Shown here in pieces: positions 11,716 through 24,229 of a stretch of DNA of 64,000 nucleotides (position 1 is the stretch's first letter; each line of letters opens with the position of its first letter). The translations under genes and the position numbers were made by a program. Location: the NCBI GenBank assembly GCA_010093515.1, contig MU001680.1:76318-140317 (forward strand). Direction: 5' to 3'. Source of the DNA: Lineolata rhizophorae. Taxonomy: Eukaryota; Ascomycota; Dothideomycetes; Lineolatales; Lineolataceae. The notes under the pieces are model-generated. The model did no database searches, was not told the DNA's origin, and saw nothing but the letters and a program-made list of their open reading frames with translations.

Positions 11716-12594
11716 GTGTTAGTTTGAATCATGAAATATCGGCAGACACGCTTCCAAAAGCCGTGGACGCGTCGGGTTCATACATTGCCGCGAGCTGCAT
11801 CCATAGTCGATAGCCCCGACACGCGCGCAAGCGGAGCCGCGTGCTCTTGCGCCGGCGGGTTGGCTGGGGCGCGGGAACTCATACGGGAAGTTTTTGGGCG
11901 CGGAGAAAGTGCTGGAAGACGGGGTCTTGCAGGTGCGCCGAGCACAGCGAGTGGTCCGGCGCAACGCTTAACCTATCGAGAAGGAAGAGAAGGTAAGAGG
12001 AAAGCTTCCGCGATCATTGAAAGGAGGAAGGCCGGCGTTGCGGCGAGGTGTGCGATGTTAGGGACGGAAGGGTGAGGCAGCGTGCTGGAGCTTGCAGATT
12101 GCGTGCCATTCACAGAGAGCGGAAGCGGGGGCCAAAGGACATGCGTGTAAAATGTCGGGCTCGGCGAAGAGCGCGTAGGATCAGTCGGCGCGATCGCGCG
12201 AATATGGAGCCGCAAATTGGCTGGGTGATGGCGGCGATATGGCAGGAGGCTGCGGTCAGTCGTCGAGGTTTTGGCCTGGCGCCATCTGGAACCAGGCCCT
12301 GCCCGTGCGCGGCCCCGGCCGCCCAGGCCATGCTCGCTTGTGATTCGCCCTTGCCGGACCCCTGGCGTCCTTGCCACCGGCCCGTTTTCGTCCCGTCAGA
12401 TATGAAAGCTGATATCGCAGCCTTGCCCCCTCTTTCTCTCCCCACCTCATGCCTAACTGTCCCGAACTGAGGCCTGGGCAGTGCGGAGGTTGCGCCGGCG
12501 CCTTCTGTTCCGCTATCGCATCTTCAGCCACAGCAGCGACCCCACCTCGTCTTCTCGTACTCGCTACCTTTATTACTAAGACCTGTAGATCGGG
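11716..12594. other. intergenic: carrier promoter side
   Basis: GC-rich DNA without a supported gene. Open frames on both strands overlap and show no conserved-looking sequence. The left end is the carrier promoter. The right end runs into the E-box and TATA motif described separately. Confidence 0.45.
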
Positions 12595-12616
12595 CACGTG
12601 CTCCGAGGTATATAAG
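12595..12616 (+). promoter_or_regulatory. E-box plus TATA element facing right
   Basis: CACGTG at 12595-12600 is followed nine bases later by TATATAAG at 12609-12616. A CT-rich stretch then leads to an ATG at 12658. No recognised plus-strand gene follows, so the element may drive a short transcript or RNA antisense to the convergent Rtg2 gene. Confidence 0.45.
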
Positions 12617-12657
12617 CCTCCGCGTGCCCTCCCCCGCTCGTCTCGCTTTTACATCCC

Positions 12658-12780
12658 ATGGCACGAGGGTCTTGCACGGGTTCGTCGCCTTGGGAGTCTC
12701 GGAACGATCAGATGAACTCGACACTCATCATGGGACTGGAGGATTTCGGTCGAAAACAATTGCTTTTAAGCAACCAATAA
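12658..12780 (+). CDS. possible 40-residue small ORF behind a TATA element
   Basis: The ORF opens with ATG in a good context (CCCATGG), 42 bases after a TATATAAG box, and ends just before an AATAAA-like signal (12776-12781, overlapping the stop). The 40-residue product (MARGSCTGSS start, LLLSNQ end) has no signal peptide or motif that I recognise. It converges on the Rtg2 gene, whose stop lies 105 bases further right. The architecture is suggestive, but the ORF is short and may be chance. Confidence 0.25.
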   Translation: MARGSCTGSSPWESRNDQMNSTLIMGLEDFGRKQLLLSNQ

Positions 12781-12885
12781 AGTATCTAAAAGTGTGTCTA
12801 ACTCAGAAATATAATTCATGGTACATTGACCTTCTCTCCTTGCTTGCCGCGTCTCAATGTCTCCTACCTGCGCGTGTTGCGATGT

Positions 12886-14981
12886 TCAATCCTGCTCGTC
12901 TTCCGTCTGCAGATCGATGCCTTCCAGCTCGATCACCACCTTCGCCCCCTTTTCGCCTGGAGTCCAATGTTTCTTCTTTCCAACTTTCTCCACTGCCTTC
13001 AGGCCCTTGAGGGATCCTTCTGCCCAAATCCTGCCGGCGTCATTTTTGGGAAATCTCACGGTAAGCTTGACGAATCTGGACCCGGAGTCGGCCTTTTTCT
13101 TGTGCTTTTTGTCCTTGTCCTTTCCTTTGCTGCCTAGGAGAGAGCTGAGACTTGACCCCACGGACGAGTCTGCGTCTGCCCAGTCTGCACTAATTTGCAT
13201 CCTCTCCAACTCCTCGCGGTCCGGTATGACGCCCCCAGGATACACGCCTCCGATGACGGACGCTACGCGGCCTAAGTAGCGGCACCACCACGTGACACCT
13301 GCACCTTCTCTTCTAAGGAACTCTTCGATTCGACCGTGGAAGCTTTGGTCGCCGGGACTCAACGCGCGAAGGCCACCCCACCGCTCACACAGCACATATG
13401 CAAGCACAGCCCTGTCAACGTGACCCGCACCGTGGACGCTAGCCAACTCACCGGTCGTGGTGCTCCTTATGCCGGCAGCCGCCCGCAGGTCTCTCGCGAG
13501 GTGAGCGTGGGCAAAGAGAGACTGCGCGACGGCTCGTAGCATGTGTGCACCCGCAAACAACGGAGGGAGTGAAGATGGCCCCGGAATGGATGCCTTGAGC
13601 AACAGCAAAAACTTTTCAGTCGACGTGGGGGCATATTGCTGGGTTCCTACCACTAGTGGGTGCTGCACACGGGTGGCCGATGGCATTCTGGAGAAATGCC
13701 ACCCCTCCCGGACACCTCCTTGGCAGAAATGCACTTCGTCGATCGCTGGAAGCGCGTCCGCCAGGCAGGACACCAGGAGGGCGACTGCAGGAACCTGACT
13801 TGCGCGGCGCTCGGAAACTCGGAATATCCCTTCCGAACCCCGGCCCGCCATGTCAGGCGATGCAACGGCTCGAGCGTTGATAGCCGATTTTACGGCGTCA
13901 GTGTCATGGAATTCGGAGACAGGAACAGAGAAGCCGTTGATGAGAGGTATCGGGTAGGGGGAGACGGGATGCTGCGACATGAGCACGAATCCCCAGCCAC
14001 GGAAGCCCCCGCCTGAGAGGTACAGCGAAAGGCCCTTGCTATTGTCAATGGCAGATTTAAGCACTTCGGGGAAGTCTAGCTCGGACACAGCGTCTCGCAG
14101 CGCCGTTGTTATCTCCTTTTGCAGGACGTCTTTTTCCTTTTGCGAGGATGCCTCCTGCAGCCTCCTCGACAGAGCTGCAGCCCCGTACGGCAGGCTAATT
14201 GAACCTTTTGCGCTCATTTGGATCTCGCCGCCACTTGTGCTCAGCAGCCACGTCAGCTGGGTGCTGCCGCCTCCGAGGTCCATGACCAGGCCGTTGACGG
14301 CGGAAAGGCTGCTCGCCACTCCGAACGCGCCAACCCTCCCCTCTTCTTGCTTTGGTAGCATCTCGACCTCAATCCCGATTGCCGCTCTGATTTCAGCCCG
14401 GAATTCTTCAGAATTCAACGCCTGCCTGGTGGCTTCGGTTGCCAGAATGCGGATCTGAGAGCCGGGAACGTGCATGTCCTCGCATATGAGCCTGAAGCGG
14501 CGCAGCGAGGCAATAACCCGGTCGATTGTCGTCCGGGGAATTGGTCTTTTCTCCCCGGCGCTCCATTGCGCATCGTAGAGAGAGATATCGGCGCGATCAG
14601 TATACACGGTGGGAAGGATCCGACTCTTGGGCGGCGATAAGTCAGTGATAGAGAAGCGGATACCATTACTAAAATTCGGTTAGCTAGACCTTCTGGCCGT
14701 ATGTGCTACTCGTGCCCCTCTCCAGGCGCATCGATTCCAAAGCACTTTGCAACCCCGGCCTAGGAGACCCGCGCGTGTCCGCAGCAGGGGCGCGGATGGA
14801 ACCTCGTTCATAATACCGGCCCACCGACGCTGTTGATCGCCTTGTGAGACTCTAGGATAGCGCCTCTCACGGCGAGAAGGGGGTTGGAAGTGCTAGTACG
14901 GCCGACCAGCCGAACGGCAGAAGGTCATGAAACGCACCTCCCCATGTCAACTAGGGCGTGATAGTCCTGGGACGAGTTCAT
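12886..14981 (-). CDS. rtg2: Retrograde regulation protein 2 (Rtg2), Ppx/GppA phosphatase family
   Basis: Cytoplasmic sensor of the mitochondria-to-nucleus retrograde pathway in yeast, built on the ASKHA fold of exopolyphosphatase and pppGpp phosphatase. Two exons, 14981-14938 and 14668-12886, join in frame to 608 residues (yeast Rtg2 is 588). The intron (14937-14669) is 269 bases, long for this window. The first exon encodes MNSSQDYHALVDMG, and the junction restores the phosphate-1 loop DMGSNGIRFS. The phosphate-2 loop MDLGGGSTQLTW lies near residues 139-150, and LPKQEEGRVGAFG precedes it where the catalytic glutamate of the family sits. The C-terminal third is longer and Lys-rich (DKDKKHKKK). 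Family assignment is strong. Whether it acts in retrograde signalling in this mould, as opposed to phosphatase activity, is not shown. Confidence 0.93.
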
Positions 14982-16268
14982 TGCGAAGAGAGAAGATAGG
15001 GCTCGCTCGACTCGAGAGATACGGGCTGGTTTGGCCTTGGGGATAGGTTATAGCTCGATAGGACGGATGGGCAGCTAGCCCGATTCGTATATTGTCTGCA
15101 AGCGCGACGGCCAGACGGCGACAACTCGCGAGTCGCGGAACGTATGACCCGGAAAGGCAGCAGTGTTGCAGATTCGTTGCAGCAGCGGACATGCTCAGCA
15201 TGGGGGAGGAGGCCGACATTCGCTGCGCCGTCCCCACAAGTTGGATCGCCGATAAAAGCCGGCTGCGTATCGCACAAGGGAACCAGGCTCCCGCCACGGA
15301 GGGGCACGGGAGGCTAGACCAGACACGGCTAGGCGGGCACGTGACTCGCGCTGGATGTCCGGACGGCACCCCTGGGTCACACGCGACCTCGGAGACGGCG
15401 CCAGCCAGACTTCCCGTCCTCACTCATCCGCATCGCGGCGCTGCCGGTCGGGCTTACGTACAAGGCCCGCCATCCCCGTCCGGATATCGCGGGCTGGCTG
15501 CCGAGCGGGCGACGCCGTCTGGCCGTGCGACATCGGCTGCAGCTGACTCTTGAAGGTTGACGCCACGATAAAGCAAGCGATCCAAGAGCCGCGTCGCGAG
15601 CCCTTGCTCGAGTAGCGCGGAATGCCCGCACGGCTGCCCATGGGGCCCGCCCTCCCGAGTTCCCCTCGCGGCAGAGTGTCACCGCTGCGAGATGTCGTGT
15701 GGCCTAGTGATTTGATGCGCAGCTAGCGTTCTCCACGACCTATCCCAGGCGCGCCAGCCGTCCAGTTTGACCGCGATGGGCCTTCGGCGAGGACCCTGCG
15801 GCGGGAAGCCAGTTCGGCGGACTCGGCACGGCCGCCGGAAGATAATACTAGAGACGGATAGACTAATAGATCGCCCCAATCACGCAAAAGCTTCACCGCC
15901 TGGGCCTGTCGACGCAGACGCGTAGCGCCTGGATTTCCGAGTCAAAGTATTGCCAAGCCTTTGTTGGGCTGGCGCGTCTGGACCATGGGACGCGTGGGTG
16001 CGAAACATTTCTTTCTTGCCACTGCCGGCGAGTGCGACCTCATTCTCTGACTTTTCTCCCCACGCACCTCGTCGATTTTGCGATCCCTGCTGCGTGACAA
16101 ACAGTCATTTCACTCCGAGTATCACCGCCGCTCCATTTTGCGAGGAGACAGCTGCTGGCCGAATCAATCCGAGACTTTCTACCCCGCGCGCCTGAACTGA
16201 GGCCACCTCACGGCAAGAGCACCTCAACCTGCGCCAAACAGGTCACCGGGCCTCTTCTCTCTTCCGCT
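14982..16268. other. divergent intergenic region between Rtg2 and choline sulfatase
   Basis: About 1.3 kb shared upstream DNA of two diverging genes. Open frames on both strands are GC-driven and unconvincing. The right part becomes pyrimidine-rich toward the sulfatase promoter. Confidence 0.5.
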
Positions 16269-16307
16269 CCAATCAGCTATCCGCTGCCCCTTCCAGTCTA
16301 TTATAAA
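16269..16307 (+). promoter_or_regulatory. CCAAT box and TATA box of the choline sulfatase gene
   Basis: CCAATCA begins at 16269 and ATTATAAA lies at 16300-16307, about 30 bases apart and 190 bases before the sulfatase ATG. The leader between them and the ATG is CT-rich. This is the clearest classical core promoter in the window. Confidence 0.7.
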
Positions 16308-16495
16308 GACCCTGCGCCCGCCTCCCCCGAGCAGGCAGCTGCCCTCGTGCCTAGTTCGTTGAGGCAAACCCAACGCTCTCACATACATCAACCAATCCCT
16401 TTGTCTCCCGTCCCTTCTTCCACCTGGACACCCACCTGCACCGCTTCAGACTCTGCTCCCCTTTCATCTGCTTCGAACCAACTCCTCGTCTCGCC

Positions 16496-18711
16496 ATGGC
16501 ACCGCACGCAGAGGCAATTCCTGACCAGACTGGCCACGGGCTTGCCACGAACGGTTCCTTCATGAACGGCTACTCCGTCATGGGTGGATCTGCTGCTGAC
16601 GCCGCCCATGTGCAAGGCCCCTTCACGAACAGCCATGCTACGGGTGAGTCTGCTGCCGATGCCCTATCTATGAACGGAGACCCCCGCAATGGATCCGCTG
16701 TGAACGGCCCGGCCACCGGGGTCGTTGACTCCCATGCTTTGCCACTTCACGACACGCCGGAGGTCGAGCCAGCCAACACCGGCTATCTCCCGGCGGAGCA
16801 CGTTAAAGCGGTCAAGCCCAACATTCTTTTCATCATGACCGACCAGATGGCCCCTCAAGTGCTGAAGATGCACGACCCCGACTCTGTGGTCAAGACGCCA
16901 AACATCGACGCTCTTGCCCAGTCTGGTGTCGTCTTCGACAGCGCTTATTGCCCTTCTCCCCTGTGCGCTCCTTCCCGGTTCTGCCTTGTTTCCGGCCAGC
17001 TCCCGTCCAAGATCAGGGCTTACGACAATGCTTCTCTCTTTGGGTCTGACGTCCCCACTTTCGCTCACTACCTACGCAACGAGGGATATAGTACTGCTCT
17101 GGCCGGCAAGATGCATTTCATTGGTCCCGACCAGCTCCATGGCTTCGAGGAGCGCCTTACTCCGGACATCTATCCCGGCGACTTTGGCTGGGCTGTTAAC
17201 TGGGACAAGCCTGGTGAGCGCCTCGAATGGTACGTTTCGCACTTGAGTATCCTTTCCGATTTATCTTCACATACGTGCGCTAAAACGCACCTCAAGGTAC
17301 CACAACATGTCATCGGTGCTTCAGGCCGGCCCTTGCGTTAGGTCGAACCAGTTGGACTTTGACGAGGAAACTATCTTCAAGGTACGTCCTATCCAAGCAG
17401 TTCGAGCCTTAACAGTTGAGCATGCGCGGTGCTGCTCAAGTTGCACTGCTAAACACATGCAGTTTTGTAAGACAAAACCTCATGATTGCTGCGTGTTTTG
17501 AATAAGAAAGCAGCGTCGGTTTTGCCAGTCATTTTCGTGAGTCTTCAAAACCTTGTTCATCCAGACTAAGAGAGACGTTAGAGTCAGCAGTGGCTTTACG
17601 ACTATTCGCGCGACTCGCCGGAGGAGACGCGTCCCTTCTGCCTCACGGTGTCGATGACCCATCCGCATGATCCCTATGCAATCACCGAGGATTTGTGGGA
17701 CCTCTACGAGGACGTCGACATTCCGATGCCCAAAGTGAACATCCCGCAGGGTGAACAGGACACTCACTCCAAGCGCTTGATGAAGTGCATTGACTTGTGG
17801 GACAACCCTCTCCCAGAAGAAGCCATCAGACGCGCCCGACGCGCGTACTATGCCGCATGCACGTACGTCGACAATCAAGTGGGTAAGCTCATGGATACCC
17901 TGCGTAAATGCAAGCTCGACAAGAATACCATTGTGGTTTTCAGCGGCGATCACGGCGATATGCTGGGAGAGCGTGGTCTCTGGTACAAGATGTCCTGGTT
18001 TGAGATGTCCGCCCGGGTTCCGCTTATTATCAACTATCCTCCGCTCTTTAATCCCCACCGCGTCAAGGAGTCTGTGTCAACCATGGACTTGCCATTGACC
18101 CTGTACGAACTGGTAGGCGGCCGACTCACTGACATTCCGATCGCCGTGGACGGCAAATCTCTCGTTCCGGCGCTTCACGGCAACCCTGCACATGATGAAG
18201 TGTTTGGTGAGTACATGGGAGAAGGTACCATCTCTTCCGTTATGATGATCCGCCGGGGAAGGTACAAATTCGTGACCTCCATGGTCGATGAGCCCCAGCT
18301 CTTTGACCTCCAAGAGGATCCCGCCGAATTGAAGAATCTGGCTGAGTCTGAGGATATGGGGTTTAAGAAACTGGTTCAAAAGTTCGTCATGGAGGCTGCG
18401 AACAAGTGGAACCTTCCAACCATTGATGAGGACGTTCGCAAACTCCAGAGGCAAAGACGCTTTGTCTGGAGTGCTCTGAAGCAGGGCGAATTCACCAGCT
18501 GGGACTACGAACCCCCATCCAAAGGAAAGAAGCAGTAAGTTTGAGATGGACACGTGGAATGTATCGCGAACTAACATGATGCAGATACATCCGCTCTAAC
18601 CTTCCCCTTGATGATATGGAGCGCCGCGCGCGGTACCCTCCAGTCGATGCCATGGGCAGGATCATGATCACGCCTAAGCCGCACGGCATCGCCGGTGCTC
18701 ACAATGAATAA
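16496..18711 (+). CDS. Choline sulfatase (sulfatase family, FGly type)
   Basis: Hydrolyses choline O-sulfate to choline and sulfate, letting fungi use a stored sulfur ester. Four exons give 630 residues: 16496-17229, 17297-17381, 17588-18534 and 18585-18711. Introns are 67, 206 and 50 bases, GT-AG, the last with CTAAC. The sulfatase core begins near residue 110 (NILFIMTDQMAPQ, metal-binding Asp). The formylglycine motif is C157-A-P-S-R161. GDHGDMLGERGLW carries the later Asp and His metal ligands, and the C-terminal choline-sulfatase tail (PKPHGIAGAHNE end) is restored by the last exon. Residues 1-100 form an Asn/Gly/Ser-rich extension with two SAADA-containing repeats, longer than in bacterial BetC. 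There is no signal peptide, so it is probably cytosolic. A CCAAT/TATA promoter lies upstream. I saw no certain sulfur-regulator site. Confidence 0.93.
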
Positions 18712-19537
18712 GTGCTGGTAACTCAACGTTCCAGTAACTGGTCAGGCAACAATCGGTTACTTGATCGCGAACAGGCGTTGGGCACGGCAGGCAGGTCTGA
18801 AATTCTGTTCCATTTCTGACGCGTCAAACCCTCTTCCAGTAGCCCTGAATTTGCAACTTCAGCGAGGAGTATGGGGTTTGAATTGGCTTTGCAGGATTGT
18901 CCTGCCTGCTCTTCCCCAATGTACGTATTGTAATCGTAGGTAGCTTTAGTATGTAATTTGTGCGGATGCTACTTATGAAAGCTCTGTCCGGTGAAGAAAT
19001 TTGCTGTGCCCGTGATATGTGTTTCTTATAGGCTAATTGGACACGTTCTGACGCAAATCCTAACCTGGGTTTGCTAGACGTGACGAACACTCGAGAGGAA
19101 AAATTTACCTGTGGTGAATTCTAACCTGATTTGGGAAAGGCTACCGTTCGGGACACAAGTCGCCAAGCCGTAGGGCTGACCGAGCTCGGACCCTTGCCTC
19201 GGGTGCGGCTCAGGCCCGCTTGCAAGGTGGCATTCTCCCGCGGACCTGTGCCATTCACGATCTACGCTGGCCTTGCATCGCGCAGCTGTCGTCGGGGGGA
19301 ACACACTAACATTTCCCTTTTGCTTTGCGCCTGCCTCCATTCTCGACCCCTATTTGACTGACCGCGCAGTATTTCACCGTTTGGATTCTTCCTGCGCTCG
19401 CGCGCGCTCACCCCTGAATTCTTGAGATGAGATCACTTTGCTAGGGGTTCCTAGCAAACGCCGCCGCTACTTGCTCATCCGCCCAACTCTCCCGGCGCTC
19501 CTTCAACCAGTGGCCAATTCGCACGCACGCTTTCGAT
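18712..19537. other. intergenic between choline sulfatase and UGGT
   Basis: 826 bases of 3' flank and UGGT promoter. Small open frames on both strands carry no recognisable product. Confidence 0.5.
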
Positions 19538-22500
19538 ATGCGCGGTTTGAGTAGGCCGCTTCGGGCGGCCGGGCTCCTGTCTTGCGCTTTGCTCCCGCTC
19601 GCAGCGCGAGCAATTCCTTCCATCAACGTTGCGTTGCAGGCGTCCTTCAGCTCACCTCCATACCTCCTAGAGCTCCTGTAAGTGACCTCACGTCCTACTT
19701 CGCCACGGGGTCATTTATCTAACAGAATCCGTGCGCACAGAGAGACAGCCGCCGAAGAGAATTCTACCGCCTACTTCCCCATCGTCGACCGCATCGCCGA
19801 CGGATACTTAGCACAAACGTCCACGGACCGTGAGCTCTACACCACGTTTCTGCAGTTGCTGCAGAGCGATGGACACCTCGTGGATCCGGATGCGCTGTCC
19901 TCGTTTCAGTTTGCCCTCGCCGTGAGGTCGACCGCACCGCGCATCGAGGCGCATTATCAGTACTACAACACCTCTGTGGAAGCGCCGCAGGGCGACGGGT
20001 GCGACATATGGGTCGCCGCAGATGGGAAGCGATACTGCGACGCGGAACTTGCGACTCCGCATGGGTCCGTCGCTGACGGTGCAAGGTATGAGCCGGGTCG
20101 GATTACGTCATGGAATGCGGATGGTAGGTGCTAACGAACATTGGTTGCGTGGACAGAGAGCTACCTTTCGATAGAGTAAAGGATGGCCGAAGCAATATGG
20201 AGCTGCCCATTGTTCTTTACGCAGACGTCACGAACCCTCGGTTTGGGCCGTTCTATAAAGAGCTGGCACGCACTGTCCAGGACCGACGGGCTCCGTTTGT
20301 TCTACGTTATGTGCCGCCGCCAAACAGGGATGAGGCTCAACGCATATCTGTCAGTGGCTATGGAGTGGAAATGGCATTGAAGAGAACAGACTACATTGTC
20401 ATTGATGACCGCGACGCGGAGGAAGCCCGTGCCGACTCCGAGGGCCGTGAAAGCGAACAAGATGGAGAGGTTGCCGATTTGAAGCCTTTATCTGCTTCTG
20501 ATGTGGCTAGGCTGGGGATGAAGGCCGCAAACTTTGTGCTTGACAGCGAGGATCCCTTCAAAACCCTCATCGACCTATCGCAGGACTTCCCAAAATTGTC
20601 ATCGGCTGTCGTGTCCCACGACATATCTGAAGAATTTAAGAACGAGCACATTGGCAATCGGGAGCGGTTGCTCCCCCCTGGGTACAATATGATCTGGGTG
20701 AATGGCGTACCCGTGCAATCGCGGAAAGTTGACGCCTTCTCGATCTTGGAGAACATCCGAAACGAAAGGCACCTTGTTCGCGGCCTTACCTCTCTGGGTC
20801 TGGAGCCGGAAGAGGCTATCAAGTTGCTCATGCACCCAGAGATCAACGAAGTGTTGGCCGATGAAGAGCCTCAGCGCTTTGACTTTAGAGATGGGATAGA
20901 GGGTGGTGGCGTGATCATGTGGATGAACGACCTAGAGAACGATCAACGATATGAGGGATGGCCAAGTACACTTGCATCTGTAAGAATATCAACCGTATGA
21001 TTAGGATATTGTGCTGATTGTTCGGTAGATTCTGCAGCGCACGTACCCCGGCCAGCTTCCACCCGTGTCGAGGGACGTGCACAACGCCATTTTACCCGTA
21101 GACTTCACCAACCCGAAAGATGTTGCGCTCGTTGTTGAGCCGCTCCAAAGCTTTATAAAACGCAAGGTTCCGTTGCGATGGGGTATTGTTCCCATTACGA
21201 ATTCTCCCGCCGCCGCTGTGCAAGCCAGGATTGTGTACCATCTTCTGGAGTCCTACGGTTTGGATGCGATGCTGTCGTATCTTCAACGGTCATTGGCGAG
21301 CGGTCAGATCTCATCTCCTGAGAAAGCGCACTTCGATCCAGTCATCGCCGGAAGGAGCCTCATAGAAGGAGCTGTGGAACGCTCGTTCGAAGAGGTCCTC
21401 CAGCATGACGATGTTGCCGTCAAGCTAGAAGGCGCAGCCAAGTACCTTGATCGTCTTAGCGTTAACTTCTCGCCAGCTCCTTTCATTGTCAACGGAGCGA
21501 TTGTCCCTCGGTCGGACGACTGGTTAACTTCCCTAAGTAACCGCGTCAGCATGGATCACAGGTCAATTCAAAGAGGTGTCGCTGAGAACGTCTTCGAGGA
21601 GAGCACTTGGCTGCCGACATATTTCTTGTTTCAAGCGGTCAAGAGGCGGCATCCTGCAGTTGTTCCAGACGACGAGATTAACGTCACCTTTGCTAACGTT
21701 GGTGCCATCTTTACAAAGCACAAAGAGACCCTAGACGGAGTGCTCCGGATTCCGGCCGAGACGAAGGATAGCGATATTGAGAGCTGGGCGCAGATGCTAT
21801 TGTGCTTGGACTTTGACTCTGAAAACGGCCGACGACTGCTTTCTGAAGCTATCGAATTCCGGAAAGCTCATCCGTCCGTCGAAGTCCTATTCTTGCCTCA
21901 GCTGGCCCATCAATTTACCGACGGCTCGTTAATAGATAGAATGGAAAGACTGCGGAACCAACAAATGCAGCCTACTGATGCTCTGGACAAAATCGCCGCC
22001 ACTTTAGCGGACGGTGCAACTAAACAAACGTCGCAGTCGGGAAACAAATTTGACGAAGACTACGTAAGCGCGATTTCCGCGGTCTCGCGGGATCTCGGCA
22101 TTGAAAGCGCTAATTCAGGCCCGGTGGTCGTTTTGAACGGACGGATCGTACGAGTGCCTATCAATGGCGACGACTTCACCAAGGACGATTTTGAGACGCT
22201 CCTCAGCTACGAGAAGCGGAAGAGGATCAAGCCTTGGGCTAGGGCGCTCAAAGAGCTAGGATTGGAAGCCAAAATCAAAACTCCATCCGCATCTGCCATT
22301 GTCACTTCAATAGTGGCTGTGTCCTCGGCTTCTGACGAAGACCCGGACAGCATGTTTGAAGCATCTCCCAAGGTTCGCATGTCGGCATTCGAGCTTTGGA
22401 ATACTACCAAGACAGCAATCTTGACCGGAAACAAGAAGCTCTCTACGATCCAGATTGTTGCATCGATCGATCCCTCTTCGGAAAATGCTCAAAAGTTCAT

Positions 22501-24229
22501 TCCGATCCTGAAAGTACTGTCAGAGCTCAAGGGTATCCACTTAAGGCTATTCTTAAACCCAAGAGACCATCTTTCGGAATTGCCTATCAAAAGGTTCTAC
22601 CGCTATGTGCTCCAGTCTGAGCCGTCATTCCAAGAAAATGGAGAGTTGAACATGGCGCACGCACAATTCGATGGGCTGCCAGCCGAAACATTGCTTACTA
22701 TGGGCATGGATGTTCCATCAAATTGGCTTGTAGCGCCACGAGAGAGTATTCACGACCTAGACAACATCAAACTCGGCGCACTGCGAGCGTATTCGTCCAT
22801 TGATGCTATCTATGAACTGGAACACATCCTTATCGAGGGTCACGCCAGAGATTTTACGCTTCGCAAGGCTCCACGCGGCGCCGAGCTTGTTCTGGGCACG
22901 CAGAAAGACCCCGCTGTAACGGATACAATCATCATGGCAAATCTCGGCTATTTCCAGTTCAAAGCAAATCCCGGCGTCTTCAATCTGGCGCTCCGCCCGG
23001 GGCGCAGCAGCGAAGTCTATAAGATGGACAGTACAGGGCTGACTGGCCAGCATCGAGGAGCATCAGACATTTGCCTCACAAGTTTCCAAGGCGTCACGCT
23101 CTTCCCACGTTTGTCCAGGCAGCCAGGCATGGAGAAGGAAGATGTGCTGGAACCGTCTACGGCAGGCTCCGCGGCAGTGGATATCGCTGACAGCGTCCTG
23201 TCCAAGGCTGGCATCCACGGCACGAAAGATTACATCAACAAGGGTTTGAAATTCGGCTCCGACCTTCTAGCCAGCGCCGGGCTCTCTTCCCAGGGAGTCA
23301 AGCCTTCGCGGCATGCGGACATCAACATCTTTTCTGTCGCCAGCGGCCACCTATACGAGCGAATGCTCAACATCATGATGGTCAGCGTGATGAAGCACAC
23401 CAACCACACGGTCAAGTTTTGGTTCATCGAACAGTTCCTCTCACCGTCGTTCAAGTCGTTCCTACCCACCCTAGCCGCCGAGTACGGCTTCTCGTACGAG
23501 ATGGTGACGTACAAGTGGCCGCATTGGCTCCGGGCCCAGAAAGAGAAGCAGCGTGAAATCTGGGGCTACAAGATCCTGTTCCTCGACGTGCTCTTCCCGC
23601 TCGACCTAGACAAGGTCATCTTCGTCGACGCGGACCAGATCGTCCGAACCGATATGTATGAGCTGGTGACGCACGACCTGAAGGGGGCACCTTACGGCTT
23701 CACGCCCATGTGTGACTCGCGCACCGAGATGGAAGGGTTCCGGTTCTGGAAGCAAGGGTACTGGGCCAACTTCCTGCGGGGACGGCCCTACCACATCTCA
23801 GCGCTGTACGTGGTGGACCTGGTACGGTTCCGGCAGCTGGCGGCGGGCGACCGGCTGCGGCAACAGTACCACTCGCTGTCGGCAGACCCGCTGTCGCTGT
23901 CGAACCTCGACCAGGACTTGCCCAACAACATGCAGATGCAGCTGCCCATCCACAGCCTGCCGCAGCACTGGCTGTGGTGCGAGACGTGGTGCAGTGACGA
24001 GAGCCTGGCCGAAGCCAAGACCATCGACCTGTGCAACAACCCGCTCACCAAGGAGCCCAAGCTCGACAGGGCACGCAGGCAGGTCCCGGAGTGGACGGCG
24101 TACGACGAGGAGATCGCGGCGCTGGCGAGGCGGACCAAGGCGGGAAATGTTCCCGTAGGTGAGGATGCCGGGTCCCCGGGAACGGCGGAAGCGAAGAGCG
24201 ATGCATCAAGGGAGAAGGATGAATTGTAG
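19538..24229 (+). CDS. UDP-glucose:glycoprotein glucosyltransferase (UGGT, ER folding sensor)
   Basis: Re-glucosylates misfolded N-glycoproteins in the ER so that calnexin can rebind them. Four exons give 1502 residues: 19538-19677, 19741-20085, 20157-20979 and 21029-24229. Introns are 63, 71 and 49 bases, all GT-AG. A signal peptide is clear (MRGLSRPLRAAGLLSCALLP). ELLETAAEENSTAYFP is restored exactly at the first junction. The middle 1100 residues are the thioredoxin-like and beta-sandwich sensor modules. The GT24 catalytic domain starts near residue 1200 (INIFSVASGHLYERM). It contains the DxD metal site at residues 1303-1305 (VDADQIVRTD) and the late motif WCETWCSD. The protein ends in KDEL, an ER-retrieval signal. 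Length and all landmarks fit functional UGGT. Confidence 0.97.
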
